Below, piece after piece: positions 48,876 through 60,122 of a DNA stretch of 64,000 bases (positions are counted from its first letter, which is position 1; each line of letters begins with the position of its first letter). The notes beneath the pieces were generated by a model. The model was given only the letters and a program-made list of their open reading frames with translations. It was not told the origin of the DNA and did no database searches. This DNA comes from Pseudeuparius sepicola (taxonomy: Eukaryota > Arthropoda > Insecta > Coleoptera > Anthribidae): contig OY987298.1 in assembly GCA_963920635.1 (NCBI GenBank), forward strand, positions 112,954,035 to 113,018,034, given 5' to 3'. A program made the position numbers and the translations under genes.

Positions 48876-49804
48876 TACAGGGTGTTTCAGACCTAAATAC
48901 AGTAATTTTAACCACATACTCAGAAAGGTGTATAAATACGAAAAATCGAAAAAAAATTTTTTTCGGAAATATTTTAGAAATTATTAAATAATTTTAATAT
49001 TTTCCGTAACGAGCCGCTCAGTTTTATTATCGGGTAGACGCGTACCCAAGGCGCGAGGGAGACGCAAACTGGTTTCAGGTCTTCCTTCGACGTTGCCAGA
49101 TCGCGGCGCCAGGCAACAAACATTTTTATCTAAATGTGCCCACCTTTTTCTATCCTTTTGTTATCCTTCAGGATAATAATCGCTGATAGCAAATGAAAGG
49201 TGTTTTAAAAACTATCCTCCTCATCACTCACATTCGCACTTGCCATATTATCACAAAATTGCTCCAGAAGTCGGTACACGAGCTTCCTGGTCGCGTTCAC
49301 AACGTTACCTACAGTACAAAAGATAATCGAGTCGAGTAAGCCTTTTTCGAGCCGTCCGGTCCGGCAATTCGCGGACGCGACGTCTGTCACCCAACCACGC
49401 TTGACCCACTGACCCACACTTCCGTCTCGCCGGCTGTCGACCCCTCCCTGCACCGCCTCGAGCCTTCGCAGTGGCGTGTTCCGTTGCTATTATGCAGGCC
49501 CTTTTTTATTAGTTTTTTGCTGCGTTTCCGAGCCGAGGATCTGTCGTCCCACAAGTCACGGCTCTTAGTTCGGGGAATGCCGGCTAAAATCGGCAACATT
49601 GCACGTCGCCCTATAATGTAGCTTCTACTTCCCGGTCGTTTCCTCGCCAGTGGCGTCGTTATTGTCTTTAAAAAATAGCTTCCTTAAAAAAAATTCTGGC
49701 TTTATTATTGACTTTTAATTTTTTTTTAATTGTGGATTCGTATTAAGCTCAATTTTCTCCACATGTGGTTAAAATTATTGTATTTAGGTCTGAAACACTC
49801 TGTA
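48876..49804. mobile_element. Mariner-type MITE with a CpG-rich insert
   Basis: Inverted ends of about 42 bp (TACAGGGTGTTTCAGACCTA, then AATTTTAACCACAT) with two or three mismatches, bounded by TA. The outer parts are AT-rich but the interior (about 49010-49660) is CpG-rich and unlike other MITEs here. It contains a minus-strand open frame with an exon-like end. Confidence 0.82.
49205..49453 (-). other. Exon-like open frame inside the MITE
   Basis: An 82-codon minus-strand frame ends MASANVSDEEDSF before TAA. A GTGAGT donor-like sequence overlaps the codons after MASAN, so the likely ancestral form is a CpG-rich 5' UTR, an ATG, five codons and a splice donor. I do not recognise the protein. 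It may be a captured promoter and first exon of a host gene. Confidence 0.35.
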
Positions 49805-52254
49805 TATGAATTCATCATGATGGTGATCTTGCTCTACAATCTGACGTTACCATTGCAATGTAAATGGAGATACATATTCTGCGAGTTTTGCAACTTACAG
49901 CTAAGGAGTTTGTTTACATCTTACAGCTGTAGAATTATTTAGATTATTATGCAACTCGGAGAAATTTGGTTATTTCTCTGAGTTATGTAGCATCTATTAA
50001 ATTGCAGAAGAATAGTAATTGAAAAGTTCTACAGATATCCATTCACTATTTTAACAGTATGGAATAGTAGGTATATTCTGAAACATTTATAAAAAGAATA
50101 CACAGAAATAATAAAACCATATATTTATCAAATATGTACAGAGATGTGATTTTGTATTGTTAATGTGATTTGTTTATTTTACTAATTTATAAATACAGTC
50201 AATGCCACAAATTTAAAACAAGACAAAGAAATTCCACTTTAAACTGAATAATTGCTATTGGTCTTATAAAAGATCTAGCCCCTTTTAAATGGTTGACATA
50301 TTGTAAAATGATTTGAAGTAGCAGTCAGTTTTTCAGTTTGACTAATAATGTCAGTCGTTAATAAAGTAACAAATAGTTATGGCTATTTGTAAAATGAGAA
50401 TGTGCATCTTATTCAATAACTTCATACTGCCATGGTTGTAATTTCCGCTTCGCTCAGGAATCATTCAAATCTCAATGAATTATCAATCGAATTGAAAAAT
50501 CGACGGCTATCTCAAATTGTTTCATTTATAATATGTCAATTTATTTTGAAAATGGTGTTTTATAAACGACTGATTTTATAAAACACCTAACAAATAAACC
50601 CTAGAGGTAGCAAACTATTATTAAAAAACTATAAACATGACAATTTGTTATTAGTGGATATTAATTAGTCATTTTTATTTACAGTTCAGTTGCTTTTATA
50701 GGTCTTCATGAAGTTCCAATATTGACAAACTGGCTCAACAATGGAATGAGCCATCTATGTGTTTATTTAAAGTCGTTTTGCCGAATAACGAGAATGTTGA
50801 CAGTTCGTTTGACATTTGCCAAACTCCATAATATTGCCTAGAATGAGATGAAACACCAAGGACATATTAGGGCGTATTGTGTAAGCTGAATTTTCGGACG
50901 TTTACAAAAAGTTGAATCAAAATGAAACCTATCTATTTTTTGTATTGTTTCTGTCTAGACGCCCAGATAAACACAATTGAAAGAAACAGCAATACATTGC
51001 TGCATTTTGTGATGTAAACAAAAAATGAAATACGACCTTGGCATTTGTCGTTTGGTATGAACTAAATTACTAATGTGTCAATTCTGTGGCCTCGTTATTC
51101 GGCAAGACGAGTATATATTATGGATACGTCCGGCAACACTAGGTGTTCCTATGGAATATTCAAATCTCCCAGACCAAAGTAATACTCTTTTATTCGAGAC
51201 CTAATAACCTTAGAAAAGTCACATATCAGAATATAGAAATCATTCCCGAGTAACAGTATTTTGTAAAATAACTAAAAGTACATATTGAAATAGAATATTT
51301 AATTATCTTATCATGTATCAGTTTCAATTATTCAAATACAATTCGTGTCAACACAGATAGATTCCTTCCTTTTCGCAAAATTACACTCTTACAACTGCGA
51401 CAAATAATATCACAATACAATTCAGGTTCTATGGAGACACACTGCTACTATAAAATATATTCCTTGTAAATATACAGCAATACTGTCACGAATCATCAAG
51501 CGCCTATTTTGTCTAATCACTTATTTGTTTATTATTTTGTAATATAGGGACAAGTCTGAAGATGATTTCCATATATAATGTTTTACTGTCCTTAAATCCA
51601 TTTGAGGGTCCAAAACCTACATAAACGAAAGTCATAATATAAAAAAGTTGCAACTATAGCCAAAACTTATTCTTAATGTAGTTATCTATTAGCAAACTAT
51701 GAGTTATGACTGTTGCGTTATATGGAAAACGTTTGTTACTGCAAAATTTGAAGCTCTTCTAAATAAAGAGCCTGATTTTAAAAGTTCGTCGTTTTTCATG
51801 GCTTCTTACAATGCTTTTGTTTTGAAACTTATAAGTTATGGTATCGAAATTCTGAAAACTGTCTCTCTTTTGCATGTGTTATCATTAGGAAACAGAATTT
51901 GTTGAAATATTAACATTCACATTAAAAAAGAGTAGGGCACTATTCATGTTCAATGTTAAATAAGAAATAAATTGAACTTTGCACAAACTTAGTAGGTTTG
52001 TTTATTTACAGTATTATTAATTTGCCTTAAAATTTGTTTAAAATCAAAACATAGTGAATCAATAAAAATATCAAGTTTATAAACTAATTATTGTTCATTA
52101 AAATCAAATACAAAATATTGAACTTTTAGATAAAAAATATGAAAAATGGGATGTACTCTTGGCCGATGCTTCAAACAATGCTAATCTATGGTGCTTTTTT
52201 TAATTCACAAGACAAACATTTAAAAACTTTTACACATTCCTTTGAATACACTTA
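49805..52254. other. Intergenic, AT-rich
   Basis: Contains a short hairpin (GCAACTCGGAGAAAT / ATTTCTCTGAGTTATG, about 49951-49988) and a foldback at 50773-51110. No gene recognised. Confidence 0.4.
50773..51110. mobile_element. Small foldback MITE, about 340 bp
   Basis: TCGTTTTGCCGAATAACGAG on the left and its inverse CTCGTTATTCGGCAAGACGA on the right. Further paired blocks include GACATTTGCC / GGCATTTGTC. No coding capacity. Confidence 0.65.
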
Positions 52255-52588
52255 TACAGGGTGTTTCTAAATTATGGTGCCAAACTGAAATGACAGATAG
52301 AAAACGTCATTTTAAGCAAAAAAGTTCCCATGTGTCCTAAAATGCTTAATAAAAAAGATACAGGATGAGAAACATGGAAGTTCGAAAACACATTCTTGTA
52401 AATAAAATCAAGAAGACTTGTCCAATAAAAGTGAAATTTGGTACACTTATTTGATCAATTAAGTGCAACAATTATTATGCAACATTTTTTTGTTAAAAAA
52501 TTTCGTTAACAATATTTTTGTTCCAACAGTATGATTTTCTGAAAGAACAATTAAAACTACACAAAAAAGGTACTCTTGTTCAAACTCT

Positions 52589-53325
52589 CTAAGGTACACC
52601 GTTTTGGGCAAAATTAGCGAAATGTAATGTGATGTACGCGTATGTATGCCTCAGATAATCTGCATTCTGTATTGGTATTGAGTATGTCTGTGATTTTGCA
52701 TCACCCCAAACATAAAAATCTAAAGGATTTAGGTCGGGACTTCGTGGAGGCCACGGCTGTGAAGCATCATGTCCACGACTAATCCATCTATTTGGAAAAA
52801 TATTATTTAAATGGACTCTTACATCCCTAGAAGAATGTGGCGGTGCCCCGTCATGCATCAGCCACATAGTCCTTCGAAATTCCAAATCAAAATAAAAAAT
52901 TTTCAACAAACGTTGGATTTTCATCAACTTTTTTAACACCCAATTACAGAATTGAATTGGTTGTCACAATCACTTGGTAGCAATTCCTGAACTTAAGTTA
53001 AACGGATGTAACTGCTGCTCTTTTGCAACCCTCCATACCAGCGAATGCGGTATATTTTCAATGACACCTATCTCCTGGTACTTAGAGAACTGTCTTCCTC
53101 TAAATGGTCAAGAATCCTTTCCACATTTTCTATGATCCTTACTGTTCTATTACACCCAGCATCACAATTTGTGTTCTTAAGGTACCAGTTTCCCGAAGGC
53201 GGCGATAAATTGACATAAACAATTTTCTTGATGGAATCCTTCTGTTTGGATACGTCTCTTGTGCAGTCAACGAAAAATACCGGCCGTGGCACGGCGCGAA
53301 CCCACGTGACTCTAGGAGTTCTCAT
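52589..53325 (-). pseudogene. DD41D-like mariner transposase with internal deletion
   Basis: Minus strand, in order: RTVRIIENVERILDHLEEDS (helix-turn-helix start), LHPFNLSS, FCNWVLKKL, then directly MWLMHDGAPPHSSRDVRVHL (second Asp) and PPRSPDLNPLDFYVWG (third Asp). The block with the first Asp is deleted. Forty-three residues separate the second and third Asp because of a short insertion relative to the element at 25643. The apparent start Met at 53325 belongs to a different inverted repeat. Confidence 0.8.
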
Positions 53326-53560
53326 TTAGGTTAGGTTAGGTATTTTGTTGTCAATATTGTTTAACCTTGAGTGCCTAACTTTATCCAAATAAAATATCTA
53401 CAATAATTGCAATGTATTGCATTTTTCCTACACTATTTTACAAGTGAAGCAATGGTAAACGTATGCAATGCTAGAACTCCTAATGTCACGTGGGTTCGCG
53501 CCGCGCCATGGCCGATATTTTTCGTTGGCTGCAGTCTCTTGATATAATTTTCTTGGAGCT
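53238..53560. repeat. Inverted repeat at the transposase 5' side
   Basis: TCAACGAAAAATACCGGCCG..GGCGCGAACCCACGTGAC at 53262-53310 is mirrored by GTCACGTGGGTTCGCGC..GATATTTTTCGTTGGC at 53483-53530. Arms of about 90 bp flank a 145-bp centre. Probably a small foldback inserted into the mariner-like element. Confidence 0.65.
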
Positions 53561-56500
53561 CTTCCACTTTCATCACATTTTCCTTAAGAGGCTACGATAC
53601 TTATGAAATCCGCCCGAAGTGCCCGACTCAATTCAGGACAAACGTCGCTCGATTAGATATGCCTATCCTTTTCCTTTCTCTAGTCCCCACGACTCCCCAC
53701 TCCAGCCTGCCCCTTCACAGTGCTTCCACTGAGGCAGGGCGCTACACTGAGAAAAATCTGTCTCTTTGTAAAAAAAAAAACCCTGTTTAATTCAATATGA
53801 GACATTATTCCTCAAACTCAAGCAGAAGCTTTTTTGCAACTAACAATAATCAATTCAATTACAATTGATATTGAGTTCTAATGAATAATTTAAATGTATC
53901 TAATATTTCATTTCAATCAATACCATGTCATGTTCTGGAATTGATTCTATAATACTTCTTTTCTAAGACATTCTTTTCTCAGAACAACATAACGTTTAAT
54001 TTGAGGCCTCATGTTGTTGAATTGAATAGGGGTACATTTAACTGTTCATTATTATACTGAAATTACAACTACTGTCATTGAATTTTTGCTGGATTTGTAA
54101 TAATTGTGGGTACTAATATCAATTATAATTATTAGTAATATATCATATTATTGCCTGAATAATAAGCAAATGATGTGTAAAATGCAAATCAAGTTGCTAG
54201 TGCAGCAACTTGTAATTGACAAAAACAGAAATGTTGCAGATGAGATCAATAAATTAATAACATTTAATTTTAGTGGATACAATAGTTCTAGTAACCCCCA
54301 GTTTATTAATAGCTCTTCTATTGCCATTCACTTGCACAGTGTTCATTATGACTACGAACGATATAGAGTGTAGGATTGATTCAAAACCTTAACTGAGAAA
54401 TTTGCCATCATTCGTTTTGGTAAATTGCTCAGTCAAGGTCACAGTTTTCTTTACTAACGTGTTTGTAATAGGAGATTTAGTTCAGTCAAGTAAAAAGTCC
54501 TTAATTCAATCTAACTTGTATTTGACATGAATTCTAATATGTAATTCTAATAATTTCTTGAATGCCATAAAAATTTAAAAACATGATTTACTGATTATAT
54601 TGATGAATATAAAAGTTGCAATTAAGTTGCTTTGTTCATCCAATGAATTATAATGTTTTTTCAGTTGCTTCTGGGGTACTCTTATATAGTTTGGAGTAGT
54701 CCGAGGGTGAGAATTATTATTATTTAAATAAAATAAATTTAATTGTTTAAATAAAACATGAGACATTTTAAAACCGAGGTTATGCTTTCATTGTAGTATG
54801 CCAATTTTAGTATCGAAGTGGCAATACGTCTTCTTAACGGAAATTAAACTATTTTAAACTTATTGGTTCATCTGCAATTACGACGAAAGTATAGATTATA
54901 TTGTTGGGACCACATGGATTTGCTTGTATATTTAAAGTAATGTAAAAATGACTATATACACGAACTCACTAAAATCACAACAGTCTTTTTTTTCTGTGTA
55001 GATAATATGAAATAATAAGTCGGGAGCCGGCCGCCGCCGCCGCCGGGACACACGAGTCTCGCCAATGCCGATGAAGAAGCGCGAATATATTATATTTAAA
55101 AAACGGCGGTGGCCTGTTTGCTTTATTGCAAAAATTATATTTTTTTTGGGAGTTATTCAGGGCTTTCACTTTTCGTTGGCAACACACTGCATAGCTTTTT
55201 GGCGTCGAGGCAATTTTACTATTATTTCACAGTTGTTAAAAATCATTTTGATATCAGCAAAGGTGCATACTATGAAGGGTTGGTGTATAAAAAAACTTCT
55301 GTAATTGCTCAATTATAAAATCTAAATTAACGATTCGATTACCCAATTCTTCTTGAACCACATTAGGGTCAGTTGAACATCTATCAATGCTTGATTGGAT
55401 AATTGTTCTGCATAATAGTGTTGCTACGACTAGACAAGTGTCTAAAGTCTACTTCTATAAAAGGTTTTATAACTATCTGTCTAATCTAATTGAAAACTTT
55501 CTACCCTGTAAGAGTTCATTTTAGAGGGATTGGAAGTGAATAGGCCCTATTATATCACAACTATTATTTGTTTATTTAAAAACAGTAAGCGGTTTCGTTA
55601 ATCTATAAAATTACATCATAAAGGACTACAATATAAGATTTAAAAAAGTAAATAAATAAAGGATAATCACTTATAGTCTAAGAGCTTGCAGAAAATTTGG
55701 AGGAGATACTTAAAAAAAGATAATAATGTAAATGTTTTTAATTGTTTCAACTTTGACTTGTGGCTGAATGCATATATTTCAAATATATAATGGCTAGGTA
55801 AGTAAAGGTTCTTTATTTATTTATGCATGTACATATACCTACTACCTGCCCTGAGGATGTAGGTAAATTTATAGAGTTACGAAACCAGTCTCCTTTTTTA
55901 AATAAAGTAATAGTTGTGAGATAATAGGAGCTATTAATTTCTAATCCCTTGTAAATGTTCCATTCAAAGCCCTATTTTTCCCAGAAAGTTTGTTTCTCAA
56001 ACCCTATGCACCTGCCACTACTACTTATACCTAGGTATACCTAAATCCGAATAATAAGTGTGCAAAATATGTGTTAGTACCCCAGTAGCCCTGTCTCAAA
56101 TTCTGGGAATCCTATTAGGTACGGGAATAAAAGCACACAAGCCCACAAATTACTCCTATTGGTTTCACTGTGACTGTTGTGACATAATTATCAAACATTA
56201 TCCTGACTGCCGTTCAGTTTCAGAACCTTCTGACAAATCTGAATTATCGAACCTCCTAGAAAATGTATTAAAATGTCGTAAATTCGACAGACTGGAACAA
56301 TAAAATGTACTATTTTTATTTTGCCCGATTTTCAACTCCAATGACTTTCGAACAATCTTCTAACGAACAAGTTTCTAAAACTGACTGGATGTCAGATTTA
56401 TCATCGTTCTCTCTGGAAAGTATATAAATTAGCTTTTATCATGCAGCGATTTGACACAATAATCGTATTACATATATAGGATATTATTCGTTTTCAAAAA

Positions 56501-57439
56501 AGCTTCACATGACCCATTTATTTGACAAAAATATTGCTTTTACCTATCACATTTTTAAGTAAACATTAAGGCGCACAATATGGTCTAGAATTTAAATTTA
56601 CTCTTTTTGCACGACCAGGCATTTTATGCCCTAGGGATTAAACCATTTTACACAAAAGCAAACAGTACTTTGTGAATAATAATTATTTATTTATTATTCC
56701 TGAAGGAATAATAATAATGAGTAATATATATATGTCAGTCGACATACATAATGTCGCGGTAGAAAATATTTTCTTCACCTTCGGGTACTCGGAAATATAA
56801 ATATTTGCTAATATTCAAAACAAGCGAAACACAAATAAGGGAGACTAATAATAAAATGAAATATGAAACATCTGATATCGATTAAAAGTTCCCCTGACGT
56901 GGTTCCTGAGCCCGGTGAGGTAGGCCGAAGTAGGGGGAAGTAGGGGAACCACGAGTTCCAGCGAACGCCCGCCCGCCCGCCTATCTCCGTACGTCTAATT
57001 CCTGCTCGGATGGCCAATTCACGGATCATTTTATTGCCGGGCAATGGGTTCGTAGTTTTCAAATCATAGCCAAACGAACAAACGTATCGACTTGAAAGTA
57101 GTCTGAAAATAATATTATCGAATGCCTCAATCGTCGTTGTGTCTTTCGAATTATTTTTGAGCGGCGGAAATACTCGAAATTCTTAACCGAATATAGTCGA
57201 ATTTCGGGTATGTTTGGCATTTTTTTTTCACAGTGTCGCATTAGTCCTGCACAGTTCGTGATACACAACGACGATTCTTCATAGTTTTATCTAAGCCACA
57301 AAAAAAATCAAGTAAAAATATTAAGAAATGCAAGTAGGAGATGTAAACTACGAAACCCTTGCAAATGGGGGGTATCGTAGCGCCTTAAATCAAATGAATA
57401 TCGGCAAGCTCTCTAAAAGTGTAGGGTTCTGCCATAATG
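53561..57439. other. Interior of the 5.6 kb element, unassigned
   Basis: A GC-richer patch at 53600-53750, a (CCG)n tract at 55028-55048 and another GC-rich patch at 56880-57030. An 81-codon frame at 56058-56303 with CDCC and two further Cys is unrecognised. No terminal repeats found inside. Confidence 0.35.
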
Positions 57440-57878
57440 CTAATCATATAACATTTCTCTAATTTTGCGGAAAACGGTGTACTTTAGAGAGTTTGAACAA
57501 GAGTATCTTTTATGTATAGTTTTAATTGCTCTTTCAGAAAATCGTATTGTTGGAACAAAAATATTGTTAACGACATTTTTTTAACAAAAAAAATCATTGA
57601 GCTCCCCCTGTAACTATGTCTCTGTGAGTGATATAAAACTATCGTTGCATAATAACTCTTGCACTTAATTGATCAAACAAGTGTGCCAAATTTCACTTTT
57701 ATTGAACAAGCCTTCTTGATTTTATTTACAAAAATGTGTTTTCGAACTTCCATGTTTCTCACCATGTATCTTTTTTATTAAGCATTTTAGGACACACGTC
57801 CATGGGAAAGTTTTTGCTTAAAATGACGTTTTCTATCTGTCATTTCAGTTTGGCACCATAATTTAGAAACACCCTGTA

Positions 57879-58767
57879 TATGCAATTCAATTTAAAATTA
57901 TTATTTCAAGCAGTTTTAAGTTACTTGGCTGTTATTCAACCAAAGAATTAAAAATAAAATTTAGCTTCTGCACACATATTTTGTCCAATTTTATTTGTCA
58001 GTCTTTGCCAAATGCAATAAATTACGAATTTCAAAATAAATTTATTTAAAATATCTATTGGCACAAAATGAAGTACCCTCTTTTTTGTATAAAGGGGAAG
58101 GCAAAGATAATGAACAAATCTAATTTTTTCACAATTTCTGCATCTTCTTGGGGTATACAGGGTGATTCAGTCATAATGTAAAAAAATTTAAGCACACAGT
58201 GGGGGAGGCCCACTAAAAAGGAAAATGAGATTTTTTTTTGGCGAAGTATAAAACCTGGGGCAAGTCAACCTTATCAAGCGAGTGAATTGATGCTCATGGT
58301 GTTAAGATGAGTGCTGTTGTCACATTTCATTGTACAATAAAGAGATATGGACCCCCTCGATATCTCTGGTTTGTGTTGTCAGAGCTTATAGTGATGTTCT
58401 GTGGGGCAATAGAATGGTGTATACGGTGGAACGGTCTGTGTCCGTCTCGAAGAAAAGTGGGCGAAACCACAGGATTTCTTGCAATGTAACTCTATGGTCG
58501 GGCCGTTTTCGGCTGTTTTCACACAGCTACATTTGTGGACAGGTAGCATGGTGCCTTCTGTTATTCTGCTGTTGCCAGAGGCAAGACGAGCTGCGCGGAC
58601 TCAGATTCCCTATAGCAACCACCTTAAGAGAGAGGTTGCTCCACAGGAAAGGAGGCCTGGAGTCGGGATGAGATCGTTTACAAATAATAAATATCGATCA
58701 ACTTTGACAATGCTGTATTTATCGCCATATGTTGTGTAACTGGCAACGCTAGCCGGGGTCACCAGCA
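57879..58767. other. Intergenic with an orphan mariner-type end
   Basis: TACAGGGTGATTCAGTCAT begins at about 58157 with no partner in the window. Overlapping short frames at 58307-58739 lie in a GC-richer stretch and match no known family. Confidence 0.35.
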
Positions 58768-58796
58768 TATATAGGCGAATTTGCCAGCTGATCAGT
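58768..58796 (+). promoter_or_regulatory. Candidate TATA-Inr core promoter
   Basis: TATATA at 58768 is followed by TCAGT at 58792, with the A 26 bp downstream, the usual arthropod TATA-to-initiator distance. A 30-codon frame starts at 58823. No gene is recognised downstream, so this may drive a transposon or be chance. Confidence 0.35.
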
Positions 58797-59592
58797 AAAG
58801 TGCCATTAAGGAGAGAATTAAAATGTCATCACCTCGCGACGATCTTCATTTGACCGTGTTCTTAATTAGAATAAGTGTTGCTAAAACAGAAACTGGGTCC
58901 TGGAGTGAACATTGAGCAAGTGTTTGTAAAATGCCTGCCATGCAGAATCTTCTCAAAAAAATGTATAAAAAATTTAATAGTTTGGATTTTACGGCAAAAC
59001 AATTTTAGGGAAACTGAAGAGGTAAAGGTAAATTGCGTTGACAACTGAATCCGACTAGCTCCGATCAAAGGGAGTGAAGAGTATCTTTACAAAAAAATCT
59101 GTAAACCTACAGAATTATTAAAGCACCACTGGTTTATGGCGGCCTAAACCACAAAGCCTACGATGTTCACTAAGTTTCCTATTATACAATCTCTATAACC
59201 AAATTAAATCTCAATTAAGCTTGCTATAATAAACAATTTACGTCAGGAGATCACATATCAAAATTAAATTATAAGGGTGGTACGATAATAAAAATGTAGG
59301 GTACTTTTAAACAATGATAAACTATGATATAATTATTGTTGCTAATCTTCAGTTATTTAGCATTATTAATTGCAATAAATTTCCAGTAAGTAATATACTT
59401 TCACATTTTGAATGATGATTATAATAACAAAAACATAGGATACTCTTTCTGCAGACTTAAATAATGATAAAACAGATTAACTATATTATGTTTGAAAGTT
59501 TACCTTGAGAGATCACACCGCAGTGCACTGCTAATTTAAAGTAAAGTAAAATATTTAGGTATATGAGCACCCATATGATTTGCTTTAATTTG
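58797..59592. other. AT-rich, no gene supported
   Basis: Short broken frames only; no element ends recognised before the (TAA)n tract. Confidence 0.4.
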
Positions 59593-59610
59593 TAATAATA
59601 ATAATAATAA
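59593..59610. repeat. (TAA)n tract, left target flank
   Basis: Six TAA units immediately before the non-LTR element. Confidence 0.95.
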
Positions 59611-59619
59611 ATGCGCAGG

Positions 59620-60030
59620 GGGGTCTGACCTGTGAGAGAGGCAGACCCACGGGTGTGACGATCCCGCGCTCCCCAGTTACGCAGGGATGGGTCTGACCTG
59701 TGAGAGGGGCAGATTCACGGGTGTGACGATCCCGCGATTCCCAGTTACGCATGGAGAGGTTTGGCCTGTGACAGGGGCAGACCTACGGGTGTGACAATCC
59801 CGCGATCTCCAGTTGCGCAGGGAGGGGTCTAGCTGGTGACGGGGGCTGATCCTCGGGTGTGACAATCCCGCGACTCTCGGTTACACAGGGATGGATCTAG
59901 CCTGTGAGAGAGGCGGATCTTCGGGTGTAACGATCCCGTGTTTCCCAGTTAACGCAAGGAGGGGTTTGACCTGTGAGAGGGGCAGATCCTCGGGTGTAAC
60001 GATCCCGCGTTATCCTAGTTGACCTGTGTG
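59620..60030 (+). repeat. Six 68-bp tandem repeats in the element's 5' leader
   Basis: CTGACCTG-type starts fall at 59625, 59693, 59761, 59829, 59897 and 59966, then a shorter unit at 60019. Every unit carries CGGGTGTGACGATCCCGCG or a close variant, in which CGGG and CCCG can pair. Repeats of this kind in LINE leaders often act as promoter modules (inference). The next segment, 60040-60110, contains GCGAGTCGTAAAAGGCGACC. Confidence 0.9.
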
Positions 60031-60122
60031 GGTAGCGGGTTAGAATACTCCTATCGTGGCTCCGCGAGTCGTAAAAGGCGACCAAGGGCCGTCACTCCCA
60101 CGTTACGGGAGAAACATATGGA

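Larger units (their letters stand above)
52255..57878 (-). mobile_element. Mariner-like element with long inverted repeats, 5.6 kb, nested insertions
   Basis: Ends TACAGGGTGTTTCTAAATTA on the left, mirrored at the right, both flanked by TA. The arms (about 52255-52620 and 57440-57878) share long blocks such as AAAATGACGTTTTCTATCTG and CTTGATTTTATTTACAA. A broken transposase lies next to the left arm on the minus strand. The 4 kb to its right is filled by later insertions and sequence I cannot assign. Confidence 0.75.

Noticed and set aside
56058..56303. 81-codon frame with HCDCCD as a zinc-finger gene
   Set aside because: Spacing fits no finger I know and there is no surrounding gene structure.
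58307..58739. Three overlapping + strand frames as a gene
   Set aside because: They overlap in different frames in a GC-richer patch, with no motifs.
59677..60085. Minus-strand frames through the Dong leader
   Set aside because: Shadows of the 68-bp tandem repeats.
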